A stretch of 64,000 bases of DNA from Cricetomys ansorgei (GCA_026225945.1 JAMJFZ010001815.1:16468501-16532500); one strand, 5' to 3'; counted from the first letter of the stretch, positions 24,762-35,364 are shown. Notes: generated by a model not told the origin, from the sequence alone. Made by a program: numbers and translations.

Positions 24762-24876
24762 TGTGTGTATATATATAAATATATATATGTATATATATAT
24801 ATATGTGTGTGTGTATATGTATGTGTATGTGTGTGTATATATATATCATATATGATATATATATATATATGATATA
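24762..24876. repeat. Compound (TA)n/(TG)n repeat with AT palindrome
   Basis: Alternating TA and TG runs end in a perfect AT-rich inverted repeat centred near 24852 (atatcatatatgatat), which can fold back on itself. Confidence 0.92.
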
Positions 24877-27144
24877 AACAGAGAAAGCAGAACATCTTCA
24901 AAATTGTATTATAGCATGTTTATTTGAATGAAAACTGACTTAGAGTGTATAAGCTCTTATGTGTTCCCAGAATGAACTTTGTTTATCCTTCCTGCTGACA
25001 GTTTTAGTATTTGCTAGCAACACATAGTTTTCTTAGGCTTTCAGTGTTAGTTCAATAGATTATTAAGCTATATAATGTTTTAAGGATTTATTCTCTTTTC
25101 ACAAGTTTAGTTCATGTAAAGAACAATTTATTTAAAGAAGGCAAGATTTGAAGTCAAGATTGACCACAATTTCCTGCTTTCTAATGCTTCTATCCAAAAA
25201 ATGAGAAACATTTCTTCCATGTAGAGGCAGTTCAACAATAATGGAGCACTGTGAAAGAGAGAGAAGTAGGTTGTTTTTTTTTTTCTTATTTATTTGTTTG
25301 ACTTGCTTTTGTTAGCTAACTGACATTTTGAAATCTTTATTTCATAGGAAAAGACATCCAAGTTTTATCTCCAGTATCGAATACAATAGTGGAATTATAG
25401 CTTCCATGCTCATTTTTAAAACATAGCGAGAAATACAATAGAGAAGTAAAACAACTTGAGTGGTTGTCAAGATATGGTACTTTCCTGAGGTCTCTGATTT
25501 TATCTGATCTCCAGTATGCACACACATAAAATCAAAAGCAGGAAAGACACTTCATTCACATCACTATGAAGAATTGAGCAGTGAAGGGGCAATATTTGCT
25601 GCTAAAATTGCTCAGTCTCTAGTGCAATATTTTAAGAACAGTAATTTTAGTGAAAAATCTCCATTTATGAACCAGACCTATGACATCCTTTTTTGATGAA
25701 TGCCTTTGCACTAACATAGGCTAAAGCATCATCAGGAGTGCACAACTACCCTTACCTGTTTCCTCCACAGTCCTGGCTTTATTTTTCTTAGTTAAAAAAG
25801 TATATTTTAAAGGAAAAAATAAAAACTAATAAAAATTCAAAACAATTCTTCAGCTTCCTGATGGTGGGATTAAATTTAGGGTTCTACACTTCATGAACAT
25901 TTTCTCAAACTTTGGTACAGTGATATATAGTATGAAGTAAAATTAAAGTATCGTATCAATTTATAAATAGTGTTTCAATTTTTAATGCCAATAAATGTAT
26001 CTTTTACTAGAACATACATTATTTTAATACTGATAGTAAAGTATAAGTAAGTGTTTGTATTTGAAAATACTGACTTTAAAGTGCTTTTCAATGACAAGAA
26101 AATGAAGAACAAAATAATTTTTCAATGTTTCAAGAACTCAAAAGATCAAAAACCAACCAACTGAACAAACAAACAAAAGAACTAACCAATCAACCAACCA
26201 ACAAAACAAACAAAAACACTTGAGTCCGGCATCATGTGGTCACACTTTAGCAATCAGAGCAACTGTCCCTTTGGTGCATAGCTACCTTGAACACTTCAAA
26301 GATACCCCCACACAACTGTACTTAATTATGAATATCACTGAAACTTTGGGCATGGTTATAGCTGCAACTTTTGCCTTAAGAAACCATGCCCATGCTGAAC
26401 GATCTCCTTAGATCTTACATAGGATCTGGTAGGTTTCCTTTCAGCCACAACAAGCCTCATAACCTCTAGACAAGTCTGTCCTCAGTTGATGTTAATGGTG
26501 CTAATAGCATGTAGCTACACTCACTAGAAGCAAGAAAAGGATTGATGGACTTTTCTGATCACTCAGCTGAGCACCTGTAATTGGCAGCACAGGACAGTAT
26601 GCACAAGCTCATTATATAAGCATCAAGTCTTTCAGCCCATTTGGGTCCATTTAAGAGACTGCTCTTGGCTACTTCTACCCCCCAAGTCAATAACCTTTGA
26701 TTATTTGTGTGTAGACTTTAACAGAGGTAGAACTGACTGGAGTGGCTACTTAAAAACAGCCCCACAACCCCTGTGGTCTTCAGGGCTTGTATGAGAAATG
26801 TCTATAGTGGGACCATAAGTCACTATATATCCTCTAGAAAACAACTGAAAGATTCCAGAAAATGGCAGAAGTCAGGGAATGTAGAGACTGCAGAAATACT
26901 AAGATGAAAAGTTTGGCAAGAAGTTAGAACATCTGAAGGCAAGAGGCAGTGAGCAGCACAGACTGTAAAAAATGAGGGGCCATGAAGAGCTGATGAAAAG
27001 AAGCAGATCCTGCCTTCTAGAGGACTTCCAAAGGGTCACTGAGGATGAAATGCTGAAGCTCTCAACATGGGAAATTCTAAGCCATAATGTTCTCTCTACG
27101 TTGCAGGATGGATGATAAAATAAACCCTATGAACTAGGTACATT
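24877..27144. other. Single-copy or unassigned sequence
   Basis: 24880-26160 is AT-rich and featureless apart from an AACA/ACCAA-rich tract at 26150-26215. 26216-27140 is clearly more complex and GC-richer. It includes a 63-codon open frame at 26220-26411 with no motif I recognise, and may be an old retroviral or retroposed segment that I cannot name. Confidence 0.4.
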
Positions 27145-27359
27145 GATCATAAGTCTCTGACTTTGAAAGCCAAGAGATATAAGTCCTTAGTTTTCAGTGT
27201 CCAGGGTTGTATAGATGGCACTGGTTTCCAAAGCTCAGAGTAATATGTCTATGGTGCCAAGTATTTGGAGTCATAAGTTCATGACTTTAAGCATCTAAAT
27301 CTATAGTTCTTTGATTCTCAAGGCCTGGAGCTCTAAGTCTCTAAGCTTGAAATCCAGGT
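27145..27359 (+). repeat. Degenerate 31-bp tandem repeat, about 7 units
   Basis: Successive segments start near gatcataagtctctgac, gatataagtccttag, ttgtatagatggcac, gtaatatgtctatgg, gagtcataagttcatgac, atctatagttctttgat and gagctctaagtctctaag. Four are exactly 31 bp and the others 28-33 bp. The shared core is taagtctctgactttgaa-like. Similarity between neighbours is low but phased, so this is an old array. Confidence 0.55.
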
Positions 27360-27985
27360 GATAGGTAGACTCTGAGTTCGGGTTTCCAAGGGAGCCCTTC
27401 CTTTCAGATTGATAATTTGCATCTAAGTAGAGCAGAAAAACCCTCAGAAATTTTAAAATATTATTCACCATTGTGCTTCTCCTCACATAGGTATTTTCTT
27501 TCACTTGTTTTTCAGTTGTGAATTATTGCTAAATACTTTGTAAGCAAAAGTGAATTATAGAATTTCACAAAAAGCTGTATCTCACTGAATCACACTAGTG
27601 TAACACTTAGGAGTTCTTTGTTGTGTTTCCTGTATGTGGATTGTTAATGATGAATTGAGAATCAATATACATTACTTCCCCCTGGAGCCTCTAACACATT
27701 ATGAACTTTCATTGGTTTACCCCTATCTACAGAATAGAGTCTTGTACTCATCAAGTTGAGATTTCTAACAGTTTTTAACTTTCAGCCTTTGTAATTATCT
27801 ACATTAATTTTAATTTAAAGCAAATGTCCTATGTATTAATTCCTCCACACATCATTTTATATTTACCTTTCCATTCCTTCCAGGTATTACCAAATACCAA
27901 AGTTTTAGAATAGCATATATTTTGTATTTAGTCTTCATTATGAATAGCTTCCAAAGATGACAAGATTTATCAGCCATAAACAGAC
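27360..27985. other. AT-rich single-copy sequence
   Basis: No feature was recognised. Confidence 0.4.
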
Positions 27986-28366
27986 TGTCTTAGTCAGTAT
28001 TCTTATACTGTGAAGAGACACCATGACCGTGGCCACATTTATAAAGAAGAAAGCAATTGGGGCTTGCTTAAGGTTTCAGAGGTTTAGTTCATTGTCATCA
28101 CAACAGGGAATATGGTGGCATGCAGACAGACAAGCTGCTGGAGAAGCAGATGAGTTCTACATATGGATCTGTAGGCACAGGAATAGAGCAAGCTCTGGGC
28201 CTGGAGTGGGCTTTTTCAAAACCTCAAAGCCTACCCCCAGTGACATACTTCCTCCAGCAATCCTAATCCTAGTCCCAATCCTTTCAAATAGTGCTACTCA
28301 CTGGTGATTCAATTTTATGAGCCTATTTCAGGGGGGGGGGGGGACATTCTCATTCCAAATACAACA
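27986..28366 (-). mobile_element. ORR1-type MaLR LTR
   Basis: On the plus strand, TGTCTTAGTCAG is followed by 'gtgaagagacaccatgaccg', 'ggtttcagaggtttagttca', 'gtggcatgcagacagacaag', 'gagttctacatatggatctg' and 'aacctcaaagcctaccccca', ending near ATACAACA. This is the complement of a rodent ORR1 LTR, full length at about 380 bp, and probably solo since no MaLR internal sequence flanks it. A 13-G run at 28331-28343 has arisen near its 5' end. Confidence 0.87.
28331..28343 (+). repeat. G13 homopolymer
   Basis: Thirteen consecutive G within the ORR1 LTR. This is unusually long for an otherwise AT-rich region and prone to length change. Confidence 0.95.
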
Positions 28367-28371
28367 AAAAA

Positions 28372-28723
28372 TTTCTACCACAACTAATAGTTTGAGTTAA
28401 TTGTAAAAGCAAAGAACAACTCTTCAAAGTTATCTTCAAAGCTCCATACATATATTGTATCATGTAGCCCCATAGAAACACAAGCACACACATAAACACA
28501 CATACACAAACACACACACACTTGATAAAATAGGAAACGTATAAAATGTAAACAGCTCTGCAAAAATGTAAACAATTGTTTTATGCTTTTTTATAATTCA
28601 TGGTACCAGTAATATTTTGCAAGTATAACTGGTCCTGATTGGAAGATTCATTTTCATTATCTAAGACAATGCACTGTGATTATATTCCATTGTTCCATTT
28701 ATATAAATTATAACGACAGTAAT
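28372..28723. other. AT-rich spacer with CA cluster
   Basis: A degenerate CA-rich tract lies at about 28470-28521. Otherwise no feature was recognised. Confidence 0.45.
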
Positions 28724-28871
28724 TTTGTTTTCTGAGACAAGGTTTCTCTGTTGTAACTCTGGCTGCCCTGGAACTCACTCTGTAGACCAGGCTGGCCTCA
28801 AACTCACAGAGATCCACCTGCCTTTGTCTCCCAAGTGCTGGGATTAAAGGCATTCACCACCACCACCCAGC
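28724..28871 (-). mobile_element. B1 SINE, well preserved
   Basis: This is the complement of a full-length B1: 'gagacaaggtttctctgt', 'ctctggctgccctggaactc', 'gtagaccaggctggcctcaa', 'ctcacagagatccacctgcc', 'caagtgctgggattaaaggc' and 'caccaccacccagc'. Flanks ataacgacagtaa (28710) and ataactataataa (28872) look like a diverged target-site duplication. The ACTCACAGAGATCC form and repeated CACC fit a non-house-mouse muroid. Confidence 0.95.
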
Positions 28872-29149
28872 ATAACTATAATAAATGTTATCCACAAATA
28901 CTTACAAGCAATTAATTGCTGAAAACATGTCTTAGAGCAGATATAGTGCATGTTTTCAGCCTAGTTGATACATGTATAGGAAAATTTAGGACATTGCCCA
29001 GAACAGTTATAGAAAACTGTAGCTTATTATACAATATTTAGGGCACAAATAATTTTACATCTAAATGTGTAGACTTAATCTCATAACTACAGTATGGTAG
29101 TCATATAAAGAAGAAGAAATGTAAATGAATAATGTAGACGACTAAGACC
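28872..29149. other. AT-rich spacer
   Basis: No feature was recognised. Confidence 0.35.
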
Positions 29150-29930
29150 ATAGTCTCCATGAGTATAGCTATTGAATCATTTAGAAACATACCAAAATCT
29201 ATTGAAGACAGACTCTTCAACAAATGTTGAGAAAACTGGATGTCTACATAGAGAAGAATGAAATTAGATCCTTATTTGTTACTTTGCACAGTAATCATTC
29301 CAGATGCATCAAAATCTCAATGTAAACCCCAAAACTTAGAATTTTCTGAAGTAATGAGGACACTACAATATCTAGGAATAAGTAAGGATTTTCAAAGTAA
29401 TCTCTGGTCTTTCATTTAAAAAAGACCCAAATTGACAACTGGGACCTCATAAAACTACAGAGTTCCCATATAACAAAGTAAATTGTCAATTGATTGAAGA
29501 CACAGCCTAAAGAATGAGTGAAAAAGTTGGCTAATTATGTATGCAACAAAGGATTTATATCTAACATAAACAGTGAACAAAACAAACAAAGCTAAGACCT
29601 AAAAGAAATGTGCTATAGAACAAAACAGAATTCTCAGAAGAAGAATGCGACTGGCTATTGATCTCCTTACAAATTTGACATCACTAACCATTGGAGAAAT
29701 GAATATTAAAACTACATTTATATCCCACCTGATCCAAGTCAGAAGTGTAATCACATGGAAAAAGATACCAAAGTAAGAGAGGATCGAGAAGCAGAAAGAT
29801 TCCTGAGGGAGAGAGAAAGGGATGAGAGAGGGAACTGGGAAGTTGAAATGACCAAACTTCTGTATATTCATGTAAGAAAATTTCAAACAAGAATAAAAAG
29901 AAAAATTTAAATATATATATATATATAAAA
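29150..29930 (+). mobile_element. L1 ORF2 C-terminal fragment, plus strand
   Basis: This is one of few sense L1 pieces. 'aaactggatgtctacataga', 'gaatgaaattagatccttat', 'caaaatctcaatgtaaaccc', 'attgacaactgggacctcat', 'acaaaggatttatatctaac' and 'catcactaaccattggagaa' follow the order of L1 ORF2 downstream of the reverse transcriptase. Frameshifts and stops occur throughout. It ends in an A-rich and (AT)n tail at 29905-29930. The long open frame on the opposite strand (29599-29961) is a chance by-product. Confidence 0.85.
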
Positions 29931-31599
29931 TTGAATTCAAGAATCTAAAATTAAAGAGCATTGAAAAAGTGTTTTAAAAACTTATGATTAACTGATTCAG
30001 TTATAGAAACTAATAGAAGTGGGCTTAGGAACTTACATTAAAACAAGCTTAAGGGAAGAATATGTGAAATCATAATAAAGAAGCTGCTCAGCTTGACTCA
30101 GATATGTTTTGCTTTTTGACTATTGAGGACTATTCAGCCACACCAAATTAGCAATGGCTATCAGTGCTGCACCAATCCTCCTTTAACTTTACTGTGACCC
30201 ACTGCTGTAGTAGTAAGCTGCTGTTGAGGTAGCTCACCAGGGATGGCAAGGAGGTATAATCATAGGTGTGAACCCTGCCAGATCTCAGCAGAGGGAATCA
30301 CTGCCTTAATCCAGCATGACTGGACAGTGGAACCCAAGTGTTTGAGCTCAGGTGTTTTTATTCATTCAGAATTCCTCAAGTGCATTCCTCAGGAGCAATC
30401 AAACAGCCCCCAACAGAAATCCAGCACCTGTAAAGAATTCAAAATGCCAAGACCTAGGCAAACCCTCTCCAACAGTGCACAAAACAATATTTTAAATACA
30501 ACTAAAAATAAAATTCTGCAACACACTGCCTTTTCTCTTGCAGATGTCATATCTGCATATCAGTTTCCTTAAGCCACTTATTCTAAGAAAATCTGCTTTC
30601 ATCCCTAAAGTGAAGAGGAATCAAAACCCTTAAGCAATCAGTATCTTTTAGGGATTTGTCCAAATTCATCAGTGATTTGACATCTCTTGGGTACAGTAAC
30701 TTGATACAGCTCTTTTATACACTTCCCATCATTTCCAGCATTTCCAGCATCATTAACTCTGACACACTGGGTAACTGTGGTAGTCACACCTTCTATTCCA
30801 CAGCTAGTCCTCCATTAAATTCCAATGCAAATCCCCTACAAAATTGCTCATACAGAAATCTTTTTTCTCTCGGTGTACTTCTGATGATATCTCATTTATA
30901 GATGTAAGATGAAGATAGAAGAAAAACATCACTGAGCTTGCAAAAGTTTTATCCCCAAAGACATAGAAGTGATTAGCCGATTTCAGATTGCAGCTGGTTT
31001 TCATTATCCTCCCTCTAGTCCTTCTCTAATGTCTTAAAGAGTGGAGTTTAATTGTCTAAAATGCCCAATGTCAGAGGAGCAAGAAACCTACACCGGCCAG
31101 GCATCAAGAACTTCAATATGACTACCACCTAGCCACTAATACAAACCTGCCAGTATATGAAAAATTTGTATGATGTAATGATTCACATGCATTTTAAACC
31201 ATAAATTCAGTTATTCAGTTCTGAATAACTATGATGTTGATGAGTAAAATTTAAGGAATATGTTAAACAGAAAAATAGCTGAAGGCAGAGAAAAATGTAG
31301 TAAGTGCTCTTCAAAATGGAAGTTTTGGAACAGCAGAGTTGCATCATTTCAAAACATGAATTTGCTACAGAGAAACTGCACAACATATAGTCAGTTCTAT
31401 GAATCCAAATTCAGGATAAGTTGAAATACTTTGGAATTGTTTAGTATGCAACTTTTTTCTTTCTTCCACATAACAATAACCAGAGTGTTATCTCTGGGCA
31501 GGAAACAAATAGCTCAAAATATAAATAGTTAATTTATATAAACAAACATAAATTAGGCAAAATGAATGTAAAACATAATTGGGGTGTTGTTTAACAAAT
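29931..31599. other. Unassigned sequence, complex in the middle
   Basis: 30100-31130 is less AT-rich and has the texture of an old retroposed or regulatory sequence. A 109-codon open frame at 30243-30572 shows no recognisable domain, has no codon bias that I can judge and lacks exon context. A 9-bp motif atttccagc is repeated near 30730. Identity unknown. Confidence 0.4.
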
Positions 31600-32045
31600 A
31601 TATTTTATTAATTATTTATTTTTTATTATTTAAAAACATGTATACACTATACTTTCATCATGTTTCCCTTCCCACAATTCCTCCTAGATTCTCCAGTACT
31701 CCAGTATCCACACTCACCCTAATTTTAGGGTCTTTTTTAGGATCTCTCTCGCTCTCTCTGAAAAAAAATGCCACAAAATCAAAAATCAAAACAAGTCAAC
31801 AAAAGACCATTAAGAAAAACAATGCTGAAACAACAAAAAATGAAACAAAAGTCCACATACCCACACAAAATTCAAGTTCATTATGTGTTGAACAACTACT
31901 CCTAAGCCTGCCCTGAAATGTTATTGACACCCAGTGATACTCCATTGGAAAAAGCTGATTTTCTTTTTGCCAACAGGTGTCAATTACAAATAGCTTCTCA
32001 ATTAGTGGTAGCATTCTGTGTCCTCTTCCCCCTTTCAGTGCTTGG
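31600..32045 (-). mobile_element. Rodent L1 3' UTR
   Basis: It is T-rich at the left (poly-A complement), then 'cttcatcatgtttcccttcc', 'acaattcctcctagattctc', 'gttgaacaactactcctaag', 'cctgccctgaaatgttattg', 'acccagtgatactccattgg', 'aaaaagctgattttcttttt', 'ggtgtcaattacaaatagct' and 'cattctgtgtcctcttcccc'. Collinear with the complement of a rodent L1 3' UTR. It ends abruptly at the CTTT tract. Confidence 0.93.
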
Positions 32046-32050
32046 ACACC

Positions 32051-32097
32051 TTCCTTCCTTCCTTAATTCCTTCCTTCCTTCCTTCCTTCCTTAATTC

Positions 32098-32184
<87 letters not shown>

Positions 32185-32188
32185 TCGT

Positions 32189-32261
<73 letters not shown>

Positions 32262-32375
32262 TTCCTCCCTTCCTTCTTTCCTTCCTGTCTTCCTCTCTTC
32301 CCTCCATTTTTCTTTGTTTATTTGTTTCTTTCTTTTTTTTCCTTTCTTTCCTCCTTCCTTTTGAGACAGTCTATA
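32051..32375. repeat. (CCTT)n/(CTTT)n polypyrimidine tract
   Basis: CCTT units with AATT interruptions (32051-32099) lead into about 40 nearly perfect CTTT units (32100-32261, one CGTT variant at 32185-32188), then mixed CCTT/CTTT/TTTG to 32375. The plus strand is almost pure pyrimidine over 300 bp. Long open frames on both strands here are artefacts of the tetranucleotide repeat. Confidence 0.97.
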
Positions 32376-32551
32376 TATAGTCTATATGACTATAACACTT
32401 CTATTACATACATGAACTGTGACATATTGCTTGGAAAAATCTAGACTGAGGTGCTGTTTAAGACATTAAATTATTATCAGAAAAATGATCACATTGTTTA
32501 CAGAGATTTCCCTAGCCAGACTTTATTTTGTGTTTATAAATGATGGTTAAT
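32376..32551. other. AT-rich spacer
   Basis: No feature was recognised. Confidence 0.35.
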
Positions 32552-32686
32552 ACTTTGAGTCAGAAATTCACTATGTAGCTCTGTCTGGCCTGGTACTATG
32601 TAGAGAAGACTAGCCTCAAACTCACAGAAATCCATCTGCTCTCCTCCAGAGTGCTAGGATTAAAGCCACATGTCATCAAACCTGGT
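32552..32686 (-). mobile_element. Diverged B1-family SINE
   Basis: This is the complement of a 7SL-derived SINE: 'ttcactatgtagctctgtct', 'ggcctggtactatgtagaga', 'agactagcctcaaactcaca', 'gaaatccatctgctctcctc', 'gtgctaggattaaagccaca' and 'caaacctggtct'. More diverged than the B1 at 28724, so an early B1 or proto-B1 type. Confidence 0.8.
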
Positions 32687-32689
32687 CTG

Positions 32690-32934
32690 ATTAATCTTAA
32701 TTGTCAACTTGACTGGAATTTGAGATGTATCTTTAAATAAAGGAGTAACCATAGACATTCAGCTGAGAAGAAAGGACTTAAGGGTAAACTATATTAGCTC
32801 ATAGGCTAGTGTCTCATAGTGAATACATAAAGAGAAAAAGGAAGATGTGAAGTAAACACTAACATTAATTTTTGTTTCTCCTGGCTACAAACATGAACAA
32901 TAGGTGCAGTTACAGAGCCACCTCACTACATGAA
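32690..32934 (+). mobile_element. Outer interspersed repeat of a nest, 5' part
   Basis: It starts with the 'taatcttaattgtcaacttg' and 'actggaatttgagatgtatc' signature of a common rodent interspersed (LTR-like) repeat. The consensus continues to an AATAAACCCTTCC-like 3' part, and that part is found again at 33502-33580 beyond two inserted elements. I cannot name the family with confidence. Confidence 0.6.
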
Positions 32935-33317
32935 TTCCGACCTAGATAGGATACCATTGCTGTGACGAAATGCAATGACCAAAGCAACTTGGAGAAGAAA
33001 GAGTTTCTTTGGCTTACACTTCTACGTTATAGTCCATTATTAAAGAAAAGAACTCAGGACAGGATCATAAACAGGGAAAGAAGTGGGAGGCAGGAGCTGA
33101 GTAGAGGATATGAAGGACCAACCCTTATGGCTTGCTCAGCCTGCATTCTTTACAGAACCTTGGATCACCAGTTCAGGGATGGCACCACCAACTTCAATCA
33201 ATTGTTAATTAAGAAAATGCACTACAGGTGGATCTTATGGAAGAATTTTCTCAATTGAAGTTTTCTCCTTTCACATGACTCTAGTTGTGTCAAGTTGACA
33301 TAAAACTAACCAGCACA
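32935..33317 (-). mobile_element. Rodent LTR-like repeat inserted in the outer repeat
   Basis: On the plus strand: 'ccattgctgtgacgaaatgc', 'aatgaccaaagcaacttgga', 'gtttctttggcttacacttc', 'ggaggcaggagctgagtaga', 'atggcttgctcagcctgcat', 'ctacaggtggatcttatgga' and 'tgtcaagttgacataaaact', ending ACCAGCACA. The right end is the complement of a TGTGCTGG start. It resembles a widespread rodent LTR-type repeat, family not named. Confidence 0.68.
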
Positions 33318-33324
33318 ACTTCTT
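33310..33324. repeat. Target-site duplication, left copy
   Basis: CCAGCACAACTTCTT matches CCAGCACACCTTCTT at 33487-33501 with one mismatch and brackets the B1 SINE. It spans the junction between the inserted LTR-like repeat and the outer repeat. Confidence 0.85.
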
Positions 33325-33486
33325 TTATTTTATTTTATCTTTTTGAGACAGGGTTTCTCTGTTATAATTGAATGTCCTGGAACTCACTCTGTAGATCAGA
33401 ATGGCCTTGAACTCACAGAGATCTACCTGCCTCTGTCTCCCTCATGCTGGGATTAAAGGCATTTGCTACCACTACTACTCCAGTCT
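33325..33486 (-). mobile_element. B1 SINE inserted at the edge of another repeat
   Basis: This is the complement of a full-length B1 with a T-rich left edge (its A tail): 'gagacagggtttctctgt', 'aatgtcctggaactcactct', 'gtagatcagaatggccttga', 'actcacagagatctacctgc' and 'catgctgggattaaaggcat'. Bracketed by a 15-bp target-site duplication with one mismatch. It is the youngest member of the nest. Confidence 0.94.
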
Positions 33487-33501
33487 CCAGCACACCTTCT
33501 T
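33487..33501. repeat. Target-site duplication, right copy
   Basis: CCAGCACACCTTCTT pairs with the copy at 33310-33324 (14 of 15 identical). Confidence 0.85.
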
Positions 33502-33578
33502 AAACCATAAGCCAGAATCAACTCTTCCTTCTTGAAGTTCCTTTTAATTCAGGAATTTGTCACAGTACGGAGAAAAGT

Positions 33579-33580
<2 letters not shown>
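33502..33580 (+). mobile_element. Outer interspersed repeat of the nest, 3' part
   Basis: 'aaaccataagccagaatcaa', 'ctcttccttcttgaagttcc' and 'tttgtcacagtacggagaaa' continue the repeat that began at 32690 and match its expected 3' end. Confidence 0.6.
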
Positions 33581-33581
<1 letters not shown>

Positions 33582-33625
<44 letters not shown>

Positions 33626-33632
33626 TGTGTAT
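33582..33632. repeat. (GT)n microsatellite
   Basis: About 24 GT units with two AT interruptions. Confidence 0.96.
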
Positions 33633-34261
33633 GTTATATCCAGAGAAGACATGTCTGGACAGTACAAACTAAGCCTTCACAAAAAATTAGTCTCTACATG
33701 GGGAGAAAGTGATGACACATGAATTCCATTTAAAGTAAATCTTACTTGAAGGCGCCACATGGAAGAGAGATACTTGAACAATGATTCATCCATGGCAGTT
33801 TGATGCCAATTGGTAAAAGTAGAGTATTAAGATACATGGAAGTAGTGCATTCAGGGGAAACTAATTTTTTAATGGACAGTTCAGAATAGTCTTAGAGAGT
33901 TGGAATTTTGTCAGTATTAGAAATACAGAGACGGGACTTATAATAAAACAATAAATCATTAGTAAAAGCAAAATGCCAGGTTAGGCCTTTCATCAGTGGT
34001 TTACATCTCAGTGTAATACTAACGTGAATGTTTCTAATAAGCAATTGGAGCACTCAAGGGTGTTATCAGACAGCCTATTGGACTATTCTGTTATGTGAAT
34101 TCTATAGCTTCCTTTATATTATAGACCCCTGAATTGTCATGTATATCAACGAAACTGCATTGTCACATGAATTGGAAAATAAAGAGCAAATGTATATGGA
34201 AAAATAACCATTCATCTGTCTTCATTGAAGTTGAGGCCAGTGACAGTGTCCACTTGTAAGC
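33633..34261. other. Single-copy sequence without recognised features
   Basis: This is moderately AT-rich sequence. No transposon landmark was seen. Confidence 0.4.
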
Positions 34262-34350
34262 TTATTTACCAGATTTTATTGCCCAGACATTAATGTTGTT
34301 TTCTATATCATTTCTTTAATACATTTCTTATCCTCTTAATTTTAATTTTA
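34262..34350 (+). repeat. Local direct duplication, copy A
   Basis: About 89 bp from 'ttatttaccagattttattg' through 'acattaatgttgttttctat' to 'tcttatcctcttaattttaa'. It recurs at 35277-35364 with about 10 mismatches, so roughly 89% identity. It does not match any repeat family I recognise. Confidence 0.8.
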
Positions 34351-35161
34351 AACCAAATACATTCATAACTTTGTACAAAACAAACCTCTTTATTCCACTT
34401 GATAGATATAGGGTTTGTTTCCCTGTAAATGCTCCTGTAAACCAGATTCACTAATTCATTAAACCATAGGCAGAAGTTAAATGTCTGCTTCAGTGCACTC
34501 TCCTAGTGTTTTGTTCTTTATGAACTTGCTTGTGACTGCCCTTTTATTTTCCAAATAAAGTATCTCCTCTAGTATTTTGTCAATCCTCATATCCAATTCG
34601 AATCCTATATAACAGGCCACTGCTTTAAAACCATCACTCCAAAGTCAAAAAATCTGTCTCCTTTCTGGAACTTAACTTTGACATCTGACAACAGTGGTCC
34701 CTAGTGATTAAAACTGTTAGGAATCTAGAGTAGAGCAATTTCACATTCATATAGACATCTAGAGCATTTTATAATTCTGTAGCCCTTGCCTCCATCTGGT
34801 AGATGCAATAAAGCTTCACTTTATGCAGTTTCAAGTAAAACAACCTGATGAGATTCTTTTTTTTTGCTATATTTTAATGTAGCTACAATTTTTCCCAAAT
34901 ATAAAACTGCTGTATAGGATTATTTGATGATGGTAGATTTATTTGAGACATGTCAGTATATATTTCAGACCACTACTGGTATTCAAGACATTGATCAGAA
35001 TTTGGCTTCTATGTATTTCTTTATACTTCTATCAAATCTCAGAATTCAAGTAATATGGGGACAGGATAGCTTTGTGGGGGCTCTTGTGGCTTTTAAATTA
35101 TATCTTTGACCTATAAACTAAATTTTTCTCAAATGACTAAATGAAATCTCATACTATATCA
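34351..35161. other. Sequence between the two duplicated copies
   Basis: About 0.9 kb, mostly AT-rich, without recognised repeat landmarks. The open frame at 34924-35109 carries no motif. Confidence 0.4.

Positions 35162-35195
<34 letters not shown>
35162..35195. repeat. (GT)n microsatellite
   Basis: About 15 GT units after a short TGTTTGTG start. Confidence 0.95.
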
Positions 35196-35196
<1 letters not shown>

Positions 35197-35276
35197 ATAT
35201 TTTACTTTAATAACTAACATTCCGGTACTGATTTCTTTTTTACCTATAAAAACATAAATAATATGTCAGAGAAAAT

Positions 35277-35364
35277 TTATTCACCAAATTGTATTGCTCA
35301 GACATTAATGTTATTTTCTATATCATTTTTTAAATACGTCTCTTATCCTCTTAATTTTAATTTC
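35277..35364 (+). repeat. Local direct duplication, copy B
   Basis: 'ttattcaccaaattgtattg', 'acattaatgttattttctat' and 'tcttatcctcttaattttaa' match copy A at 34262. The flanking sequences differ on both sides, so the repeated block has sharp ends. Confidence 0.8.

Noticed and set aside
26220..26411. 63-codon open frame in a complex patch
   Set aside because: I could not match it to any protein family, and it has no supporting gene structure. It may be a fragment of an old retroelement.
29599..29961. 120-codon open frame, minus strand
   Set aside because: It is antisense to a decayed plus-strand L1 ORF2 fragment, with no domain of its own.
30243..30572. 109-codon open frame as a possible gene
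   Set aside because: No recognisable domain, no promoter or exon signals, and no support from flanking sequence. It is kept only as an unassigned region.
32018..32380. 120-codon plus-strand and 90-codon minus-strand open frames
   Set aside because: Both are translations of the (CTTT)n tract (FLSFFLSF and KERKKERK patterns), which lacks stops because of its period.
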